Source of the DNA: Echria macrotheca
Lineage: Eukaryota > Ascomycota > Sordariomycetes > Sordariales > Schizotheciaceae
Reading direction: 5' to 3'
Assembly: GCA_030411725.1 (NCBI GenBank)
Contig: MU839831.1
Span: forward strand, 806,001 to 870,000
DNA: 64,000 nt
The notes under the pieces were generated by a model. The model did no database searches and had not been told where the DNA came from. It saw nothing but the letters and a program-made list of their open reading frames with translations. Below, in pieces: positions 58,128-64,000 of the stretch (the first letter of the stretch is position 1; each line of letters begins with the position of its first letter). The position numbers and the translations under genes were made by a program.

Positions 58128-58853
58128 TAAGCATGCATTGCAAAGGGCGCAGACCTGCGCAACCAAGATCAAATCGAACCAGTATATGGGCTAGAACGCT
58201 TCATTGATCCGATTGCGGATGTAGGAACAGTTCCTGTGATCGTTGATCCGGGCGGGGCGAGTCATAACACCCTCCAACATCGGGGTTACCGGGGATTGCG
58301 TCTCGGCATTGGGACTGACAGCTCTCTCTGTCGATGCAACTATCCAGCGGACTGGGTTTTCCGGGGGACTGTATGATATCATTGATAGAAAGTTGCTTGG
58401 ACAGGAAGGAATTTTTCAGGCCATTTTAGAAACATCAAATACATTTAGGGTGTTGAATCTGAAAGTCAAGCTCTCAGCAGCGGGAGGTCTACTCTAGAGT
58501 AAAAGATCCAGACAGATCCAGCCCTCAGCTCCAGCGAATCAGATATTCGGAACCAATCAGCGAGCTGGGATTTCAATCAAGGCGGATGCGGGGAGCTGCT
58601 GCGGGGGCCCCTGTGAGCTCGTCCCTGTGACTTTTTTCGGGAGGGCGCATTCAGCGGTCAGAAATTTTGGCTGCCCCGATCTCGCCCCAAGTACCGATTA
58701 TTCTCCTGACAGTCATTGTTGAAGCCAATTGACTCACACTCCCGTGGTATAATATCTTAGAGGCCCTCTGCAGCTCCAGACGGTCTGCTGGGCTCTCTCG
58801 GTGCCTTTTTTCTCGTCGAACCTGCCGGCTTATCCGTCCGCCCTCGTTACATC
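58128..58853. other. Intergenic; 3' of clpP and promoter of ilv3
   Basis: About 730 bp. Holds the clpP 3' UTR and the ilv3 promoter with a Gcn4/Cpc1-type site. The open frame at 58243-58497 has no ATG and is rejected. A TATAATATC-like stretch is near 58750. Confidence 0.5.
58730..58736. promoter_or_regulatory. Gcn4/Cpc1-type site TGACTCA
   Basis: Perfect TGACTCA 118 bp (3' edge) upstream of the ilv3 start codon. This is the consensus for the bZIP activator of amino-acid starvation response (Gcn4, CpcA, Cpc-1), which is known to control branched-chain amino acid genes. A 7-mer can occur by chance; position and gene make it credible. Confidence 0.6.
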
Positions 58854-60722
58854 ATGCTTCCCCAGACTCTCCTCCGCGCTGGAGCTCCCCGGGCTCTGGC
58901 CGCCAGCCGGTGCCAGCCATTGAGGACGCAGTGGTATGTATCATCTGCTGTAACACCACTCAAGTGCGATTGAGGCTTACAGGCTGTTGCTAGGCGTCTT
59001 CTGTCGAACAGCACCCGCCGCCATGCCGACGAGACAAAGCTCAACAAGGTGTCGTCGACCATCACGCAACACAAGTCGCAGGGCGCCTCGCAAGCCATGC
59101 TCTACGGCACAGGCATGACTGAGGAGGATATGGCCAAGCCCCAGGTCGGCATCTCGTCGGTCTGGTACGAGGGCAACCCGTGCAACATGCACCTGCTCGA
59201 CCTCTCAGGCATCGTGCGCGAGAGCGTGGCCAAGGCCGGTCTGGTCCCCATGCGCTTCAACACCATTGGTGTCTCGGACGGTATCAGCATGGGCACCACG
59301 GGCATGCGCTACAGCTTGCAGAGCAGAGAGATCATCGCCGACAGCATCGAGACCGTCATGCAGGGCCAGTGGTACGACGCCAACATCTCCCTGCCCGGCT
59401 GCGACAAGAACATGCCCGGTGTGCTGATCGCCATGGGTCGTGTCAACCGGCCAAGCATCATGGTGTATGGTGGTACCATCAAGCCCGGCTGCAGCGCCGG
59501 CGGCGAGCCGATCGACATTGTCAGCGCGTTCCAGGCCTACGGCCAGTACATCTCGGGCGAGATCGATGAGAAGCAGCGCTTCGATATCATCCGAAACGCC
59601 TGCCCCGGTGGTGGCGCCTGCGGTGGCATGTACACGGCCAACACCATGGCCTCGGCTATCGAGACTCTGGGTATGACCTTGCCTGGGAGCAGCAGTTACC
59701 CGGCCGAGCATCCAAGCAAGAAGGCCGAGTGTGAGGGTGTCGGCGAGGCCATCAAGAACCTGCTGAAGGAGGATATCCGACCCAAAGACATTCTTACTCG
59801 CCAGGCGTTTGAGAATGCCATGATTGTCGTCAACATCCTGGGCGGCAGCACCAATGCCGTTCTCCATCTGATCGCCATCGCAGACTCTGTGGGCATCAAG
59901 CTCACGGTCGACGACTTCCAGGCCGTGTCGGATCGCACGCCCTTCCTCGCCGACCTGAAGCCCTCGGGCAAGTACGTCATGGAAGATCTGTACAAGGTCG
60001 GCGGGACCCCCGCTCTGCTCAAATTCCTGCTGAAGGAAGGCCTTCTCGACGGGTCGGGCATCACCGTCACCGGCAAGACGATGAAGGAGAACGTGTCCTC
60101 GTTTGCCGACTTCCCCAGCGACCAGCCCATTATCCGCCCGCTTAGCAACCCCATCAAGCCGTCGGGCCACATCCAGATCCTGCGCGGCTCGCTGGCCCCC
60201 GGCGGCTCGGTCGGCAAGATCACGGGCAAGGAGGGTCTGCGGTTCGAGGGTACGGCGAAGGTGTACGACTACGAGGACGCCTTCATCGAGGCGCTCGAGC
60301 GCGGCGAGATCAAGAAGGGTGAGAAGACGGTGGTGGTGATCCGCTACGAGGGTCCCAAGGGTGGCCCCGGCATGCCCGAGATGCTGAAGCCCAGCTCGGC
60401 CATCATGGGCGCCGGTCTTGGTAAGGACGTGGCGCTGATTACGGACGGTCGGTTCTCCGGCGGCAGCCACGGGTTTTTGATTGGACATATCGTGCCCGAG
60501 GCCATGGAGGGCGGCCCGATCGGTCTGGTTCAGAACGGCGACAGGATTGTGATTGATGCCGAGAAGCGCGTGCTGGATCTCGAGATCCCGGCCGAGGAGC
60601 TCGAGCGGAGGAAAAAGGCATGGAAGGCGCCGCCGGCGCGGTATACCAAGGGCACGCTGAAGAAGTATGCGGCGCTTGTTAGTGATGCGAGCCATGGGTG
60701 TGTCACGGATGGGCCTATTTAA
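58854..60722 (+). CDS. ilv3: Dihydroxy-acid dehydratase (branched-chain amino acids), mitochondrial
   Basis: Dehydrates 2,3-dihydroxy-isovalerate and -methylvalerate, the third shared step to valine and isoleucine. Exons 58854-58933, 58994-60722; intron 60 bp; 602 aa. The first exon encodes a basic targeting peptide (MLPQTLLRAGAPRALAASRC). Iron-sulphur cluster ligands are Cys163 (LPGCDKNMPG) and Cys230 (NACPGGGACGG; C236 is nearby). ISMGTTGMRYSLQSREIIADSIE and TDGRFSGGSHGFLIGHIVPEA are the two family signatures. A closer acceptor (TACAG before 58981) would break the frame, so I use TTGCTAG. A TGACTCA site upstream suggests general amino-acid control. Confidence 0.96.
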
Positions 60723-61188
60723 AATTGAAACTTGGACACAAAAGCGTTTGGATTTTTAATGTAAATATTAGTATACATTCTTTTTTCGGTTCTTTCCCTT
60801 TTGTGGCGGCTATAAATGTTTGTAGTGTGGGATAGGCCATGGAAAAGGCGCTGCTAGTTGGTCCCTTGAAGTTGTGCTCTGGGCTGAGAATACGGATACA
60901 CAATACCACTGGAAGACACTCTCGTAACCATTGGCTACAGGGCGCTTTCGTCGAGTAAAATTCACGGGGAAACGACGGGTGTAACTTTTCATACATCTGC
61001 TGAGGATAGAATCAACCATATGAACCAGTAGTCTCGGATGCCACTATAAATCATACAATCCCATCCACACCGCCCGTGGGAGCTATTTCTAGTGTCGGGG
61101 CCAGGTAGAGGGTACGCAGAAAAAGTAGAGGGTACGTCCCATGTGCTCACTCATCACGTCATTCAATCATCAAGACGGGGAGGAAGCA
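60723..61188. other. Convergent 3' intergenic region
   Basis: 466 bp between convergent ilv3 and the acyltransferase gene, presumably both 3' UTRs. No gene seen. Confidence 0.5.
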
Positions 61189-62270
61189 CTACCTCCGAGC
61201 CTTATTCCACGCCTCGACAAACTCGCGCTTGTCCGCCACCGTCAGCCCGACCCTCTTCGCCCTGCCAAGTCTAGCCAGCGCATCCGCCACACGATCCAGC
61301 ACCCTCTGCTCCTCGGCCGCGACACTACCACCGCTGCTCAGTTCCCGCTCGACCGCCGTGACCGACGACGAGGACGACGAGGCCGAAGACGAACCGTGGC
61401 CGGCCCCGTTGCTCGCGACGCTCGAGTTGTACATGCCCTCGGCGATACGGACACGGATGCAGTGCGTCGGCCGGCTGAGCAGTTTCCACAGGAACGCAGC
61501 CCACGCGCCGGGGACGGGCGTGGCCACGTCGGGCGGCGTGTAGCGCATGCTGAGGGGGAAAATGACGGCGTCGGCGGGCACGGCGAGGACGCTCGGGCTG
61601 GGCGGGAGGATGCCCTTCCCGTTTGTGGTTGCGCACTCGGGAAATACGGCGACGACGCGGTCGGGGTAGCGGGCGAGCAGGGCGCCGAGGTCGGTTAGGT
61701 TCTCCGGGGAGGGGGGGTCCAGCGAGAGCTGGGCGGGCGACAAGGCGGCCCACATGGCGCCGAGCAGGCCGACGCGGCGGACCTTGCGCGTGTGCGGGTA
61801 GCTTATGGTGAAGACGGGGTCGAAGACGGCGGCGAGGTAGAGGGCGTCGAGAGGGGACGTGAAGTTGGCGGCGATTACGGAGCGGGGGTGCGGCACGCGC
61901 GAGGCGGGCTGCTGCGAGAGCGAGCCGCGCTTTACGCCGTCGAGCTGGAGGTCGACCCACCAGATGCCGGGGATGGCTAGGAGGCACCAGAGGAAGAGCT
62001 TGCGGGCGACGGTGGGGAGGGGGAGGTGCTGGAGGAGGAGGAAGTAGAAGGTCGCGAAGCCGAGGAAGAGGGGCAGGCGGACGAGGAAGAGGAAGACGCG
62101 GGGGGTCGCCGAGAGGATCGAGGACGGCGTTTTGGACGGGAGGAAGGGGGAGACTCCCGAGCCTGTTTTTGGGGGATTGTCAGCGGATGATTTCCTAGTG
62201 AGGATCGTAGGGAAGTTGAGTATTGTGTGGTATCGTTACCTCTGTCGCGGAACTGGGAGAACTTCTCCAT
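61189..62270 (-). CDS. Loa1/Vps66-like lysophospholipid acyltransferase
   Basis: Probable ER or lipid-droplet acyltransferase acting on lysophosphatidic acid. Yeast Loa1 (Vps66) is an LPA:oleoyl-CoA acyltransferase; I place this protein there by layout. Exon 1 62270-62240 (31 nt), intron 62239-62163 (77 bp), exon 2 62162-61189; 334 aa. Short N-terminus MEKFSQFRDRGSGVSPFLPS, two hydrophobic segments (about 28-60 FLFLVRLPLFLGFATFYFLL and 70-82 LFLWCLLAIPGIWWV), then motif I as NFTSPLD (about 110-116) where most relatives have NHxxxxD, and motif III as FPECATTNGKGIL instead of FPEGT. The Ser-rich loop near 275-295 is low complexity. Activity and substrate are inferred. Confidence 0.8.
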
Positions 62271-63232
62271 TGCGATGTCTGATTTGTGTCTCCCGAGATT
62301 TGTAACTCCCACGGGACGGGCGATATCGAAGGTGAGTGGGTTTAGGTGCCCCTTTGCTGAAGGATATTATCGTGACATCGGTGTGTTTAAGACTGTGTCT
62401 CTGCAATCCGATATGTGGTGCAACAAAGGTGGTCGTTTTTGTCCTGACGATTATAGCGGGACTGCTGTCAACTTTTTTGGTGTGGTCGCATGTCGCTGCG
62501 ATTCGCATGTGATCCGGTGGCTCGTGCGCCACTGTCGTCAGTCTGCCGCATGGCCAGAGATTTTGGATCCCGTTGATCTTGGACGGCAGGTGCCAACTAA
62601 AAAGGAGACACTGTCCAGCCGGTTCTAATCTGTAGAACTAATTTTTCTCGGATAGATACTTTCATCTTCTACTCGTAGATGCGCATATTGCTCGTTTGAC
62701 AGCTCAAGGACCGGCCGCGACAGGGCTTTCGTTATCTACACTTTCGTTTCGGCAGCATACTTCGTTTTTGGCAACAGGATACTTCCTCTGTACCTGACTC
62801 CAGATATTCAATCCCCGTCCTAAGATCTATACGAAAAATAACCGCAGTTCGGAGAGCAAGTGCAAGTGACGAATGCTTCTCGCAGTCGAGTTGAATTCGA
62901 GACCTCTTCAGCGGTGGGCGGCCGTGGTTGGCCAATGCCCCACTCCTTGTCGCTCCCCATTGGCTGCATGCTGGTTGACCTGGTTGCCGTGGAGAAGTAA
63001 ACACAGGCGCCAGTCTCACAGCTTCACGCACCGCGCTACGCCAATTGAGGCGCCCTCCAAAATACTCCACGGAAAGCGCCGCCACCACGTCGCCGCCAAC
63101 TTCATCCGCACCTGGAGCTTTGCTCCTGTCCTCCTACTTCCTGCTCCACCACGTCCTGATTCCCCGCATGCACGCCCTCAGCATGGAGCGCAGCGAGAAC
63201 GCGGTATGTGCTTTTGGAATTAATTTGTCATA
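62271..63232. promoter_or_regulatory. Divergent promoter region
   Basis: About 960 bp between the acyltransferase gene and the gene at the right edge. Contains CAATCG and C/T-rich leader-like sequence near 63000-63170; a GTATGT at 63204 could be a leader intron donor. Open frames at 62227-62628 and 62873-63223 look incidental. Confidence 0.4.
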
Positions 63233-64000
63233 ATGAACTTTACCATGGCGCCGCCCGCTGACAACTGGCTCCAGAAAATGCAGTCTCTCCTTCGTCCACC
63301 AACCCAATTCTCCGGTGTCGCCGCGTCGTCGACAGGCCTTCAAGAGATGACCGAGTCGCAGAGCAACGCGCGGGCCTTTCCCGCCGGTCCTCAGGTCGGC
63401 CAGAAGCGCACCCACAATGGCTACAGTATGTGTCTATGTCTATGCTGTCGACACCAGCTAACACTGTCGCTTAGCTTCGCAACCAGAACCCAAGCGCAAG
63501 ACACTCGCGGAGCGAGCAGGAGAGCCCAACAACGTTGCAAAGTCTTCCGTCCCGCTCGGGCCGACAAGTACTACTGGTCTTACGCAGCCGCGACAAGCCG
63601 TTAAGGGCGCCTCGATCGCGACATTGGCGGCAAACAATGTAAGTTCACGAGATCGATCCGCTCGGCACAGCCTCTGACTTTTTCACGTAGACCAAAGCGC
63701 CAACCGCCGCAGTCCCCTCGACGCGATATCCCCCGACGTCCTCTCGAGCGGCACCGATAACAAACTTTTCCCAAACCGTCGGTCCCGGCAGCCGGCCTCC
63801 ACAGGCGATTCCCCGACCCGGCTCCTCCATGGCCTTCAACCAGTCCATACAGAGCCGCCACCGAGCGAACCCGCGATCCCGGCCAGCGACAGCCATGAGC
63901 AGCCACAACGTCGATGATGGAATTCAGGGGCAGCAGCCCAATGGTACGAAACACTCGTCTTTTCAACTTACAATGCGGAAGCTGCGGCAGAGGAGCTGCC
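63233..64000 (+). CDS. 5' part of a gene, possibly a kinesin-14 (KlpA/Kar3-type)
   Basis: N-terminal part only; it runs off the window. Exons 63233-63425, 63475-63638, 63691 onward; introns 49 and 52 bp with consensus sites (GTATGT, GTAAGT; CTAAC branch in the first). About 222 residues are visible: MNFTMAPPADNWLQKMQ, then EPKRKTLAERAGEPNN, ASIATLAANN, and FSQTVGPGSRPPQAIPRPGSSMAFNQSI followed by RSRPATAMSS. This disordered, basic Ser/Pro/Arg-rich leader resembles the tails of fungal kinesin-14 proteins as I remember them, but no motor domain is in the window, so the name is a guess. A further intron starting at 63944 (GTACGA) is possible. Confidence 0.65.

Noticed and set aside
58243..58497. 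84-residue frame between clpP and ilv3
   Set aside because: No ATG anywhere in the frame and no plausible exon partner.
59205..60695. 496-residue open frame on the minus strand opposite ilv3
   Set aside because: Antisense shadow of the highly codon-biased ilv3 gene; it is rich in Leu/Ala/Gly/His/Arg and has no family.
1..64000. CRISPR array, rRNA, operon or prokaryotic features
   Set aside because: The DNA is fungal nuclear; no such repeats or genes are present.

Overview
The window is nuclear DNA of a filamentous ascomycete (Pezizomycotina), most likely a sordariomycete. The support is short introns (mostly 47-77 bp) with GTRNGT-type donors and CTAAC/CTGAC branch points, GC-rich third codon positions, dense unpaired genes with no operons, and a gene set typical of this group (PFA3, LOA1-type acyltransferase, DUF3431, single-copy housekeeping genes). 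The species is inferred from style only.

Left arm (1-16.2 kb): Cdh1/Fzr1 APC/C activator (minus), a small helical orphan (plus), a DUF3431 membrane-anchored protein (plus), the ER E2 enzyme Ubc6 (minus) diverging from a PFA3-like DHHC palmitoyltransferase (plus), and a phosphoinositide phospholipase C (minus, one exon).

Middle (16.2-33.2 kb): about 17 kb with no recognisable gene, while the rest of the window has roughly one gene per 2.5-3 kb. It is not AT-rich as repeat-induced point mutation would make it. It holds pyrimidine-rich leader-like tracts, a perfect hairpin, short tandem repeats and three weak small-ORF candidates.

Right arm (33.2-64 kb): a 7-exon ZW10/Dsl1 tethering protein with a tryptophan-studded acidic segment, an Sdd3-like M16 metallopeptidase, PRPP synthetase, ornithine decarboxylase, the mitochondrial presequence peptidase Cym1, taxilin, a two-TM unknown protein, a probable mitochondrial protein of unknown function sharing a 256-bp promoter with mitochondrial ClpP, dihydroxy-acid dehydratase (ILV3), a Loa1/Vps66-like acyltransferase, and the 5' part of a further gene running off the window.

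The genes do not form a pathway cluster. Loose themes are mitochondrial proteostasis (Cym1, ClpP and the ClpP-paired unknown), basic metabolism (PRPP, polyamines, branched-chain amino acids) and membrane traffic or lipid work (Ubc6, Pfa3, PLC, Dsl1, taxilin, Loa1). Exon structures were built by hand from splice consensus, reading phase and family similarity. All multi-exon models given below close in frame. The most interesting observations are a likely alternative C-terminus for taxilin in which the stop codon doubles as a splice acceptor, a probable GC-AG intron, a 19-nt microexon in clpP, the Dsl1-type acidic Trp motifs in the ZW10 homologue, and the large gene-free interval.
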